Positions 24,062-38,256 of a DNA stretch of 64,000 nt are shown in pieces. Below the pieces are notes generated by a model. That model did no database searches, had not been told where the DNA came from, and saw only the letters and a program-made list of their open reading frames with translations. The first letter of the stretch is position 1; each line of letters opens with the position of its first letter. A program made the translations under genes and the position numbers. Source of the stretch: Nectonema munidae (taxonomy: Eukaryota > Nematomorpha > Nectonematoida > Nectonematidae); assembly GCA_030549495.1 (NCBI GenBank), contig JAUIRK010000061.1, positions 124,001 through 188,000 on the forward strand, read 5' to 3'.

Positions 24062-24557
24062 ACGGCCAGTGTTGTATTCATGGATGGAGAGGTCATTACG
24101 TCATAGCCCCCTTTCTTAAAATGAAGTATAGATCTTTTATATTTGTTTGCCTTCCAGTTTATCTGAAATAGCCATTTTTGTAAATAGATATGTATTAGAA
24201 TGCATACGAATTACAATTTAAAAGTTCAACCTCATTAATAATTACGACCTATTTATGGTGATTATTTTTTAAGTATGTATTTTTTATTTTTATTTCTTAA
24301 TTTTAAAATTTACTGGCATAGTTTTATCTAAATTATATCTATAAATCTTTAGTAAAATATATTCAAACAAATTCTATTATAATTCGCATTCTATAAAAAT
24401 ATTTTAATTTTTTTCTAATTGAATTCGATTATCACTTATTTAATTTTGCTTAGTGCCAATATGAATTTTTTATCATTTCAAATCCCCAATTCCATGCAAT
24501 CTATTTGCTCCTCTAGCGTGTAGCGTTAACATTTATCTTGGTCTTTTGTTATTTTAG

Positions 24558-26418
<1,861 letters not shown>

Positions 26419-26426
26419 CCCTAACT

Positions 26427-26869
26427 CAGGGTCGTATCAAGGGATCGTGGCGCCCAGGCCAAAGGTCCTGAATGGAGCCCCTCACCCCTTGCTCTTTCTT
26501 TTCTCACTCATCCCCACCCCATTCTGGCTTAAAAAGTGATTTAGAGAAAAAATGCTCACATTTTTATTAAGCCACATAATTCAGATATATACTGACTGAG
26601 TCGAAGACAGTCTCCGTTAGATGTTCATTTTTCGTGTTTTAGCAGCAGCAAAATTATTGATGACTTCGTCAAAATCAACACGACCGAGAACTTCTTTCTC
26701 AATGCTCATAAGAGCCTTTAACTTTAATTATAAAAATTTTTTAATTTAAATTAACTTTGGAGGCGGGCTTGCCCCATAGTGCTCCTTAGGTTGGAAAATG
26801 AAATGGCTCCCCCTAGGTGTGGCGCCCGGGACAATTGCCCCCACTGCCCTTCCCCTTGATACCGTCCTG
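26427..26869 (-). mobile_element. Non-autonomous hAT element with perfect 8-bp target duplication
   Basis: CCCTAACT flanks both ends (26419-26426 and 26870-26877). Termini are CAGGGTCGTATCAAGGG and, on the minus strand, CAGGACGGTATCAAGGG. The middle on the minus strand (about 26715-26600) codes a fragment like LMSIEKEVLGRVDFDEVINN and FAAAKTRK, which matches the extreme C-terminus of TTF-zinc-finger hAT transposases. It is thus an internally deleted derivative of an autonomous hAT element, with both ends still in place. Confidence 0.9.
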
Positions 26870-26877
26870 CCCTAACT

Positions 26878-28404
<1,527 letters not shown>

Positions 28405-28425
28405 TAATTGCATTATCTAACTAAG

Positions 28426-28550
28426 GCATTAAGCAGGAAGATATCGATAATCAGCGGTGTCAACCAGAACAAAACTTTCTTCAATTCATCAAGGCTATAT
28501 GGGAAAAAACGAATGATTTAGAGTTCCGAAACCAAAACGGTGCATCATTG
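28426..28550 (+). CDS. PPP1R16-like, exon 5 (residues 195-236)
   Basis: Acceptor TTATCTAACTAAG at 28425, donor TCATTG/GTATTT. The split codon G+GC gives Gly195, followed by IKQEDIDNQRCQPEQNFLQF and IKAIWEKTNDLEFRNQNGASL. This matches the family stretch GITQ-x-x-I-E...PE...L.DI and the start of the next ankyrin repeat (NGASL-LH). Intron 4 is only 77 bases, unlike the kilobase-scale introns around it. Confidence 0.93.
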
Positions 28551-28849
28551 GTATTTTTTACAATATTTTTTCATCTTTTCACACTTTCGCATGTCTTACT
28601 TTAGAATCCTCATATACTGATATGCTTAGTATAAGCGGATACACTTATATCAGGTAGGATGTTAATATCGCTTTGCATGTAAATGTCGATGGCATAATTG
28701 CCACAATTGCAGAGTTCGGAATTTATCTAAAAAATTTTCTATCTTAGGAGTTAGTTATTTAGATAATAATAATTAGTGACTAAATTAGCTAGTTGCTTGT
28801 TTAGTTACTCGGCTAGATAGTTACATAGTTGGTTAAACAGTAGTTTTTA

Positions 28850-29260
28850 AGTTTTTGTCTGACAATTAACTTAACAACTCTTCACAACTAATATGTTAAT
28901 CTTCAATCAATTAATCAATCAGTCAGAAGTTTCTCTTTTTGCAATAGGTTTCTCAATGTCCAACCAATAGTCAACTCTCGTCTCCACTTCCCTCTATCAA
29001 GTGCATCTGTCTCTTTTATCCCTACTTCCTTAACATTTTTCATCGCTTTTTCTTTCCAAGTTAATTTTGGATGCCCCTTTTTCGCTTGTTATCAATTTCA
29101 AAGTTTGTTTGATTATCTCTTATAACATGGACTAGCCACCGCATTCTATTTCTTGTCAAATATTGAACAATATTTTCTTGAATGCCTAATTTCTCCATGA
29201 GTATGTCAGAATTTGTCCTCATTGTCATCTTCGCTGCACAGCTCTGAACTTCTTATTTCT
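28850..29260 (-). mobile_element. RTE-type LINE fragment, C-terminal domain
   Basis: Minus strand reads CAAKMTMRTNSDILMEKLGI, then QENIVQYLTRNRMRWLVHVI and RDNQTNFEIDNKRK. This is the usual post-transcriptase tail of RTE/Jockey-like LINEs (I-x-x-x-L-x-R-x-RLRW-x-GHV-x-R, then a basic run). It covers the part of the protein missing from the RTE copy at 15000-16729, but it is a separate insertion in intron 5. Confidence 0.7.
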
Positions 29261-29317
29261 CGATTGAAGCAATAGGATTTACTGCACAAAAGTGTTAAAA
29301 TTACTTCTTAAAGCAGA

Positions 29318-29890
29318 AACCGCTTGTTGATCCAACTAAGATTTTAATGCCACCCTTACACATCAAGTTAGGCCTCGTTAAACAATTCGTCAAGCAATTG
29401 GATTCAGAAGGTAAAGCTTTAGAGATGATTCAGCAGATGTTTCCTAAATTGTCAAAAAATAAGATCAGGGCAGGAGTATTTATTGGTCCTCAAGTGAATC
29501 GTCTCATTCATTCGGTCAGTTTCCTTGAAACACTGTCTGAGGTTGAACGAGCAGCTTGGAAAGCTTTTGTTTCTTTTCTTGGAAATCATAAGTCCAATAA
29601 CTTCAAAGAAATGGTTGAAGAACTTGTTGAGGCTTATTGAAATATGGGTTGCCGGATGTCACTAAAATTGCATGTACTTCATGCCCATCTTGATAATTTC
29701 AAAGAGAATATGGGAGACTATTCAGATGAACAAAGTGAAAGATTTCACCAAGACATTAGATCTTTTGAGGAACGCTAAAAGGGACAATATAGCAAAAGTA
29801 TGATGGGCGATTATATCTGGAATCTTCTCCGTGAAAGCGAAGTAAAACACAATCGCCAATCCCGTAAAAAAATTTTTGATGTAGGTGTTT
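29318..29890 (+). pseudogene. Fragment of a widespread arthropod repeat-borne protein (PPLHIKLGL family), C-terminal half
   Basis: PLVDPTKILMPPLHIKLGLV starts a 97-codon frame (29347-29640) that continues KQFVKQLDSEGKALEMIQQM and AGVFIGPQVNRLIHS. Further frames carry MSLKLHVLHAHLDNFKENMG, then DYSDEQSERFHQDIRSFEER and MMGDYIWNLLRESEVKHN. I recall this composite from many predicted uncharacterised arthropod and cnidarian proteins that occur in multicopy, transposon-like settings; I cannot name a superfamily. At least one frame change. It lacks the N-terminal half, which is seen only in the inverted copy at 30650-31890. Confidence 0.75.
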
Positions 29891-30234
29891 TATGTTGTAT
29901 TTTTGTTATTTTAAATAAAAGAGATTGTAATCAACGACATGTTATATAAAATGATTAATTAACTAAAAAATATTTTTATTATCTATTTTTTAGTAAAAAA
30001 GCTTTGATTTTTACACATAAGGATTCATTATAGTTCAGAAGAAAATCAAGCAACCTTCAGGTAATTATGAAAACATCAATAAATTAATCTTGAGAGCTTA
30101 AAACCGAAATCTAAACTTATTGAATGATTATTTTTGGGTAGTTATATCATTATGAACAAGAAAATAACCATTTTTATCCATGGACAATACATGTGTTACA
30201 TTGTGAATAGTAAGTTTTAAAGTAGACAGTGTTG

Positions 30235-30640
30235 AACAATATAAAAGGACTTGCAAAATAGAAAGTGAATTAAGAAAATTTCTTTTTTGTATTGTAAGAC
30301 TAGATAGAATTAGTAAAGATATTAAGAATGCTTTATGGCCTATAGGAACTCAGAGATGTCAACAGTATGGTTTGCGTAAATTTCATAAGAAAATATTCTA
30401 ATGAAACCTATACTATCATTGATGAATTTTTATTACCATAGTATAGGTAAATATATAGACAACTTATTGAATCCTGTGTTGGAATTTTATGCTGCTAACT
30501 GTGTAAAAGATAGCTTTTCGTTTGTTAAAGAGGTTAACGACAATATGCTTAATTTTGTTAATAGTTTTATGACATTTTTTGATTTTAACACCTCGTTTAC
30601 TAATATTTCCATTACAGAAACTATTTAAATATGTTCAAAT
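30235..30640 (+). mobile_element. Penelope-like element fragment, early reverse transcriptase
   Basis: ARLDRISKDIKNALWPIGTQ is followed by QQYGLRKFHKKI and KPILSLMNFYYHSIGKYIDN. NFVNSFMTFFDFNTSFTNIS then ITETI matches the Penelope motifs YGLPKxHK, RPI(L/V)S and SFDVxSLFTNIPxxE. The piece ends just before the region with the catalytic YxDD. The copy at 53460-54560 begins at almost the same point of the protein. Confidence 0.8.
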
Positions 30641-30649
30641 TTTTTATAT

Positions 30650-31890
30650 AATTTATCTGAAAACAACTCAGACTCAGGGAAGGGAACTTATCTGCAAGAT
30701 ATCCAAATGCGGAGGATTCCTTGCCCACTGCTTTCATAAATTTCTTAAACAAGCCAAGTTTTTTTATGCAAAGGTAGTAAAATGATTCTATCACTTTTCA
30801 CAAGTGGTTTGTGCATGATGTTCTGGCTCAATTTCATCTCGGACAGGCCAATCCTTGTGTACATAATGTTCAGTTCTGGCTCTGGAGTTTCATAAGCACA
30901 AGAAGAAGCAAAATTTAGTATAGCCAAGCTAAAGGCCAGTAAGCATGACCACAACATTGAAATCTGCACAAATATGCCAGTTATGGTCATCATACGGTAT
31001 GCATGTTAGAATTGCTTTCAGATTTTCATATCATTAGACTGTTCTATGGGAACAGAAGTCAGAGTGTAACCATTGTGTAGTAGAACAGATTTGATGCTGT
31101 CCTTGGATTCATCTTTGAAAAGTCACGAGTTGGTGTTATCATATATTATTTCCAGTTGCTCAAAAAGTTTAGTGAATTACTAAAGCATAAGACATCCTTC
31201 ATGGTGAATAATGCAAATAGATCCTCTGTAGATTTTCTGTACAGTGTTATCTTCACTCCTTTCTCGAGATTACATTCTTGTTGAAGCCTCGATGCCAGAA
31301 ACTCACATTTGTCTTTGGTTAAATAGAGATCCTTGCACAAGTCATCCTCTTGAGAAAATGGTATTGGTTTATTCTCGCTTTCTGGATGATTCGGCTCCAC
31401 ATATTCACCAGTCGAATGTTCATCTGCACTGCTGCAACTCTGCATTCCTTGATCTGGAGGTTTGGGCACAGTTAAATTTTTTAAATGATCTACTGGGAGC
31501 ATTACTGATTGCAAATTTGGGCAAACAATGTGTTTCTTTTTCTTTGCTGTAGTGCAGCCTGTAAAGTCTTGCTGACAGAAATAGCAATCATTAGTGATCT
31601 TTCTGCTCACGACAAATTATTGGCACAACATTTTTTCCTGCATACCAGGCACTCAATGTCTTCACACCTGTAATGCAACAAACAAGAGGAGCTCATGACT
31701 TATCCTCGTCTCCCAAGTCACAATCGAAATACGCCTTGTACATTTTCTTGGTATGGCGGGTAATACTGCGCTTTTCTTTAACAAAAGTTAATTCCCGACT
31801 AACCGAATCAGTTTAGATCATTTTTGCCGTGTCTTGCACTCATCGTTGAAAACAAATAAGATCTGAAAGAAAACATTAACACAAGCTTTG
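30650..31890 (-). pseudogene. PPLHIKLGL-family protein, N-terminal half, inverted relative to 29318-29890
   Basis: Read from 31890 downward: KMYKAYFDCDLGDEDKSW, then the frame 31610-31146 with DCYFCQQDFTGCTTAKKKKH, an YPNL-type VCPNLQSVMLPVDHL, LTVPKPPDQ, an acidic spacer and LYLTKDKCEFLASRLQQECN. It continues DSIKSVLLHNGYTLTSVPIE, then CADF and TEHYVHKDWPVRDEIEPEHH in other frames, and finally a worn LLPLHKK...KF that corresponds to the PPLHIKLGL site. The GDxDKxWAP, CYFC and YPNLPS marks are conserved features of the family. Several breaks. Confidence 0.72.
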
Positions 31891-32628
31891 AAGTTTCAGT
31901 ATTAAGTGATAAACTTAATTAAATATAAGCACATAATAATAAACCTGAAAATATGTTTTTAAGCTGTTCTGCGATATTCATCATATCGCATTGTAGGTGT
32001 TACTAAGATTGTTCACTAGCCCTGGGTAAACCATTTTACAATGCGGTAGAGAATTTTATTTAATAATAAAGACAAAAAGGTACACTGACACTTCTTCAAA
32101 AAACCATGCCTAATTCAACAAAAAAGGTCCAAAAATGGATTTCCAATCTCATTTTGCATATAAAAATGGTCATAGATCTCTTGTACTTTTTTGAGTGTTG
32201 CACAGTGTTATTAATGATATTATTGAAAATTTTATAAAAATTTTTAACCAAAAATAAGAATGCCATTAATGGAAATTTTAGGTTATAGAGTGTTTAAAAT
32301 TTTGCATTTTCCTTTTATGAATATAATAAATGGATCAAAATTTGCATATATATAATCACAAAATGCTTTATTATGTTATGAATGAACGTTTGCATTGAAA
32401 TGATTGGTAATTGTGCCTGTACAAATGTCAATCATCATCTGTAGCTTTTGCCCAATCATACTGGTACAAACGGCGATCCCATTTATCAATCATAACAAAT
32501 TCTCAATTTTACCAGACAATTATTACATCTATGGGCGAACATCTCTTCTTTATATATTTTATGGATAAGTGCGAGTGTGTTCCATCTCCAACTATAGGAG
32601 TTTATTAGTAGTGGTGATATTTGTTTAG
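31891..32628. other. Intron 5, last part: unassigned
   Basis: No gene recognised; AT-rich DNA leading to the exon 6 acceptor. Confidence 0.5.
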
Positions 32629-32754
32629 TTACACATCGCTTGTGCACACGGCTTTCCAACAATCGTCAATTACTTGATAGAAAAGAAAGTTTGTTTGAGT
32701 AGTGAGGACAATGATCAATGGACCCCACTTCATGCCGCCTGTTATTGGGGACAT
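32629..32754 (+). CDS. PPP1R16-like, exon 6 (residues 237-278)
   Basis: Acceptor ATTTGTTTAG at 32628, donor GGACAT/GTAAGT; phase 0 at both ends. Codes LHIACAHGFPTIVNYLIEKK, then VCLSSEDNDQWTPLHAACYW and GH. It holds one ankyrin repeat and the first half of the next, with LHIA, WTPLHAA and WGH as in the family. Confidence 0.96.
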
Positions 32755-35004
32755 GTAAGTTTCCTCCTCTTTTTGTAAATGCTTATCCTTCTTACTATTT
32801 GTCTCTTTATTTGACGTAGTGAGCTCTCACCCTTTGTTGTGATAATATAAATCAAAGTTTAGGTTCCATCCATATACCTCAAAAATGGTTCTAGGACAAT
32901 TCATACCAGCAGAATTAATATCTAGAAAAATACTTATTACGACTCATACCAGAGTAAATTATTTTTCTTAAAAAGAGGGTTACGGGGTCGGTGCAGTCCG
33001 AAATTTTAAAGTATCTCCTCTTTGGAGTTGGGTTTTTTAAGTACTTTAAGTCTGAGTCTGATATTTTCCATCTGAATCCCCAAACATCTTTAAATGTCTT
33101 TAATCAGAATGAGAAATAGGGAATACAAAAGGGTAATAAAAACAGTTCTAAGGTAATTAATATACAATGAATCTTATTATTTAAATAGTAAAAAAGAGGT
33201 AAAGCTATTTTTACTAGTTTAATTAGCATCTAAAAAGGTATAAGTAGTTATATATTTTTTACTTTGTATAATAGCAGCCACTACATTTTTTCACTGTACT
33301 AATTATGTTTCTTCCTAGAAAATCTTTCTCAAAAGCTGTGTCCTATTATCTGCATTAAGTTCTGAAAAATTTTCAGTTAATTAAAAGTTATTCATAAATT
33401 TTATTATTTATTATACTTATTTCTTTTATCATTTTGTATTTGATATATTAAAATGTTTTTTATATTTTTAAATTTAAAGTGTTATGAGTAAACGTGATCT
33501 GCGGTGTGTCACATCTCTTTTCTACATTCTCAAAAACATCTTCAATAATCTTTTTATTAAACACCAATGGCTTCTCAATTTGCTTGTCAATAATTTAAAG
33601 TTTTATCACTCCCATTTTTTATGAAGTAAAAACTTCTTTTCATCAACGCTGACTAATTTTATTTTTCACATTTTAACGTTAAATGACATTAACCATTTGT
33701 CATTTAACTATAATCTCCTACTCTTTTCTCCTCTTTAAATTTTATTGAAGAAGCTATACCAAATATTGATTCCTACTTTATAGCAGGGTTTAAACAAAAT
33801 TTTTATCCAGACACCACAACATCAAAATCTTTACCAACCCCTTTGAAACAATAAATGTTCAAATAAAATCAAATTTTTATTACAATTGTAAAAATTTAAT
33901 AAAACGGATGAGACAGAAATAATCCGAGATGAATCGAAATCTCAAATCTATTTGAAATCTTATTTTTCGAACAAATTAAAAATAATGCGATGTAATCTAC
34001 TGTTTTTAGTATTAAAATAAAATTTACCGTAACTACTGTTGAAGCAATAAGTTTTCTTTTTCATCAAATAACAAGAACAGTTTCGTTTTCTGGCGCGATT
34101 GCTAAAATTAGGATGAAGTTGAAATGTGTCGCCATTAGAAAAGATTTGCTAACGACTGCTTTATACTTAAAATCTTTTGGACAAATCTTCATTTACACTA
34201 AACTATCATCAGACAAAATCACCTTTTGATAAAAGTATAATTATACCTTCTTTAGACTAAAATGCTTTTAACGAAAATATTTTGATGAGGTGGATTATGG
34301 TTAAAGGAATAATTGAATGAAGAATGATGCATTGAATCATTTTAATTTCCTCTATAATAATTAGAGTGTTTGCCATTGTGTTAATCTGATTGTTGCTTCT
34401 ATTTTTCATCATAAACTTGTTTTGTTTTATACATTTTTTAAATACCTTTACTTATTTCTTTCATCTTTCAGTTGTAATTCACTTTCTTATGACTATCTAG
34501 ACAACATCCATATCAATATTTCGTAGCAAATGATGAAAATATCACTTTTATCACCCGTTATAGAAAGTTTACTCTAGATTGCAAAAACAATTGAAAAAAT
34601 CTGGATAAGACTGAAAAAGTTGATTTTTCTAGCTTAACTTACCGAACGCTACACAAAAAACAGCAAAAAAACCCTCACAAAATAAAATGACTTCAAAAGT
34701 GAATATTGGAAGTCTTCTCTTGTCTTGACTTTTAGAGAGCATACGAGCGCCAAAAGTGAAATAGGCTGTTATCTTTTTGTGATCACATTATCTTGTGTGT
34801 GTTTTTAACTCGGTTTTTTGCAATAGCAAAACATATCTACTTACTCTCTATGTTAGCCAGGAAAAATATTTTTATGCTTTTTTGAATTTTTATTTAAAAA
34901 TTGTATTTTCATGATTTATTTTTTAAATTTTTAATTAATAACGTGACCAAGTTTTTTAATTAATAATATTGTAAAAAACATAACATTATTATTACATTTT
35001 ATAG
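32755..35004. other. Intron 6: no clear element
   Basis: A short TCTGAGTCTGA-type stretch near 33045-33110 resembles the worn repeat in intron 2. The remaining ~2.2 kb shows no gene, terminal repeats or tandem array. Confidence 0.45.
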
Positions 35005-35080
35005 CCTCAAATCATAGAAACATTAATTACTAATGGAGCAGATATCAATTCGACTAATAAAGATGGTGAAACTCCTGTTG
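35005..35080 (+). CDS. PPP1R16-like, exon 7 (residues 279-303)
   Basis: Acceptor TACATTTTATAG at 35004, donor CCTGTTG/GTATTG. Codes PQIIETLITNGADINSTNKD and GETPV, the end of one ankyrin repeat and the start of the last (NGADIN-x-x-x-KDGETP). Leaves with the first base of Asp304. Confidence 0.95.
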
Positions 35081-35214
35081 GTATTGTTACTTTGTTAGTT
35101 GTTATTTTTTAATGAACTAAATTAAGAGCTAATGAATTACATTTGTAGTATAAAATTTTATATTTATTGTCCTCAAAGGGTCTAATAAAATGTAATGTTA
35201 CATAAATCTATATA

Positions 35215-36040
35215 AAATTCTTAAAGCATCAACCTGTATACTACGATGATTCATCTCCAAACTGTATACTACGATGGTTTCTATTCCATGAACAAATGAC
35301 TAAAGAAGAGACAATGTTCAACTTTCTGTTCACATTCTGCTAGATATAAGATTTGATATACCTCATTCGGGGAGACGATGCTACATAAGTTATTACCTAT
35401 ATACCTGTATACTACAATGGTTCATCTCCAACTATATGTATGATTTGATAAAAAATTATTAGAGAGACTAAGTTTATCTTTTTATTCTAAAAGTAACGGG
35501 AGCCAACGATATATTTGAAAAGAATAAATATTTTTTGATTTTTTAAAGAATATTTTTCGATTCTTTGATTACAGGATCGCAGTATACAGGTTGGAGATCA
35601 ACCATCGTAGTATATAGGTATATATACAGTAATGGGATTCAAATTTTTTGTCAACCGGTTCTGTTACAAAAAAGTCAAATTTGTCAGCAAATAAACTGAT
35701 TAATTTTGATTATTTCAAAATAATGGTTAAACAAGCATCATAATGATGATGTTGTGGGTGCTTATTTTACTTTACGGTCTGTACTATATAGATAAATAAA
35801 TATTTTACTATTCGCCGAACTCACAAAATTCCATGAGACGGTTCTAACAAACCGGTGCGAACCGGCTGAATCCCACTACTTGGTATATAGGTAATAACTT
35901 ATGTAGCAACGTCTCTCCGAATGAGGTATATCAAATCTTACATCTAGCAAAATATGAACAGAAAATTGAACATTGCCTCTCTAGTCATTTGTACATGGAA
36001 TGAATCATCGTAGTATACAGGTTGGAGATGACACTCAAGT
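35215..36040. mobile_element. Foldback element with ~200-bp inverted arms, interrupted by a MITE
   Basis: The left arm (about 35225-35445) contains GTATACTACGATGATTCATC, then CAAATGACTAAAGAAGAGAC and GATATACCTCATTCGGGGAG, and ends CCTGTATACTACAATGG. The right arm (about 35578-36035) is its reverse complement with a few percent change, split at 35628-35881 by a younger MITE. The core of about 130 bases is unrelated. The short unit CATCGTAGTATACAGGTTGG also occurs singly at 37660-37682. No coding capacity. Confidence 0.85.
35628..35881. mobile_element. hAT-type MITE (CAGTAATGGGATTC) nested in the foldback element
   Basis: Left end TACAGTAATGGGATTCAAAT; right end on the minus strand AGTAGTGGGATTCAGCCGGT. 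The ACCGGTTC/GAACCGG phrases inside both ends are usual for this MITE type. GGTATATA lies beside both ends and could be the target duplication, within two bases. It lies inside the right foldback arm, so it is younger than that element. Confidence 0.8.
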
Positions 36041-36139
36041 TACAAAAGTTCAACCGTACAGGTTAAGAGAATACATCATTACATAACAGAAAAGAGTTTC
36101 CTAAATACAAATGATGTGTCTGTGTGTGTATATGTGAGT
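36041..36139. repeat. Segment duplicated at 37690-37765
   Basis: TTCAACCGTACAGGTTAAGA, then ACATAA and GAGTTTCCTAA, recurs at 37704-37760 with minor changes, also next to a CATCGTAGTATACAG unit. It is probably a further part of the foldback family. Confidence 0.7.
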
Positions 36140-36199
36140 TTAAGTAGGTCTGGCAAGACAAATATATATAAAAAAAATTTTGAACCAAAATATTTATGG

Positions 36200-36970
36200 T
36201 AAAATAAAGTTAATATTTTTATTCACAATGATAAGAGAAATCTAAAAATGTATAATACTAGTATATTTGTTGAATATATGTGAAGTCATAATTTTGAGGT
36301 TTAAAAGGCCTAAATCGAAAATTTTAAAAATTAAAATTTAAAAACCTATACTTATGGGGTTTGGTACGGTGATTTGAAATGAATCGAATGACTTGTATTT
36401 TTGAGGTCAAAGTTGGAAATTTTGTCATTTTATCAAGTTCAGAGTCAAAAAAAGTATTTTAAAAAATTCAAACTTAAAATATTAATACATTTTTGTAATC
36501 AGTATAATATTACCTTTAAAATGAGATATTAAAATCGAAAATTTGATCAATTTAAAATTTTTTAAAAATTTTGTAGGTATATTTTATGAATATGCAAAAA
36601 AAAGAAAAAAAAATGTAATTATTCATTTTACACGCTAAAATATAGTAAAAATAGCAAAATTGTCCATATTGTTCCAAGGCAAAAAAATTTAGAAATTTTT
36701 TCAAAAACGAAACGAAATGCAAAATGAATTTCAAATTTAAAATTTATAAATTTTAACACATTTTTTTTTTAAAATAGTTAAAATCAAAAATATATATCAA
36801 AATTTTCGAATTAAAATAAAACGTAAGGGATTTTGAATAAGTAAATGAAAAATTAGAAAACAATAATTTTATTTTAATTAAAAAAATCGCGTTAAAAATG
36901 TCAACTTTTTTTGGACAAAAACTTTTTTTTAAAAAAATTGAATGAAATTTTTCCAATTTTTTTCAGAAAA
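36200..36970. repeat. Dispersed repeat shared with 57160-57690
   Basis: Both loci contain, in the same order, TAAAAATGTATAATA, then GTATATTTGTTGA, GAAATGAATCGAATGACTT, GGTCAAAGTTG and TTTGTCATTTTATCAAG. Same strand. It probably represents the subterminal region of one piggyBac family. Confidence 0.75.
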
Positions 36971-37108
36971 TATTTTATTTATAAGTGTACTTTAATCCAA
37001 TGGATAAATTAAAATATTATGTTAGCTTCTCGTGGAAAAAAATTTTGGGTGAAATTTTTAGTTCAGGTACGTGTCTATGAAATTAATTTGAAATCATTTC
37101 ACCTACAC

Positions 37109-37579
37109 TAGTGTTTGCATAAGTATCGAAAATTAGGGAACCGGTACGATACCGAAAAAAACTTACAAAACCTGGAAATCCCGGTTCCAAACGGTTCCTT
37201 AAGGAGATATATAGACAGCAAAAAATGCAATGAAATTGACTTTTTTGATTTATTATAAACAGATGTACACTTTTTCTTTCTATACCATTATCATTAAAAT
37301 GGTTCTAGGAGTAAAGTGTGCAAATGACAAAAGTGTGTAGCAGAGAAAAAAAATTAACTCTTTTCTCGTTTGCACACATTTCTCCGTTTACCATTAAAAT
37401 GAGATAATGAAAAAAAGATTTTATATGAAGTGCAGTAAAGTTTTATGCAAAGAATTGCATAGTGAAATAAATCAATTACAACTAAGTTATTCTCGGAATC
37501 GGGAATACTTTTCGGTTCCGAGGCGGTTCCCAAATTTTTAAAACCGGGAATAAAATTTCAGAACCGGGAGCAAAGCCTA
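37109..37579. mobile_element. hAT-type MITE with perfect 8-bp target duplication
   Basis: ACCTACAC flanks both sides (37101-37108 and 37580-37587). Termini TAGTGTTTGC and, on the minus strand, TAGGCTTTGC. GGAACCGGTACGATACCG near the left and GGTTCCGAGGCGGTTCCC near the right form subterminal GGTTCC-rich arms. The interior has an imperfect palindrome built on GTGTGCAAATGA and TCGTTTGCACAC at about 37315-37385. Nested in the 36140-41117 composite. Confidence 0.88.
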
Positions 37580-38256
37580 ACCTACACCATATGAAAGTAC
37601 TAACAAAATAAAGTAGATTAACATTTTATACCCTCAAAAAATCTTACTATGAAATAGAAACCATCGTAGTATACAGATTGAAGATGAAGTTGTATACCTG
37701 CGTTCAACCGTACAGGTTAAGAGAATATTTATTACATAATAAAGAAGAGTTTCCTAACACTTTATACAGAAAAATATTTTTTCAATATTTGTGTGAGGCG
37801 CGGTGAAAACCAAAAATAAAAATTATTTTTTAAAAATCTACAAATAAATTTAGGTTTTTGAAGGAGAGTTGTTTATAACGAAAAAAAAGAAAATACATTT
37901 ATGAGGTTAATTATTGAGAAAAATTTAGTAAAACACATCTTTTAATCTTTTTCTCTTCTCATTTTTTTCAGTGAACTTATCAAAGCGCAATCCAAAATCG
38001 TTATTTTTTGAGTAATCAAAGTGTAAATTAAACCCACACTTAAAATTTTGGTGAATAATTCTAAAGTTATAAGTAATATAAAAACGAATTAATTTATAAA
38101 AAATCGAAAACTAAAATTATTTTATAAAAATCTACAAATAAATTTAGGTTCTGATAGTGGAGTTGTTTTATAATTGTGTTGGAAATTGTTATAGATTAAA
38201 GGTTAAAATTTCTCTAAATGTAACGAGCGTTAAAGTAACAAGCTTTTAAAATAGGT

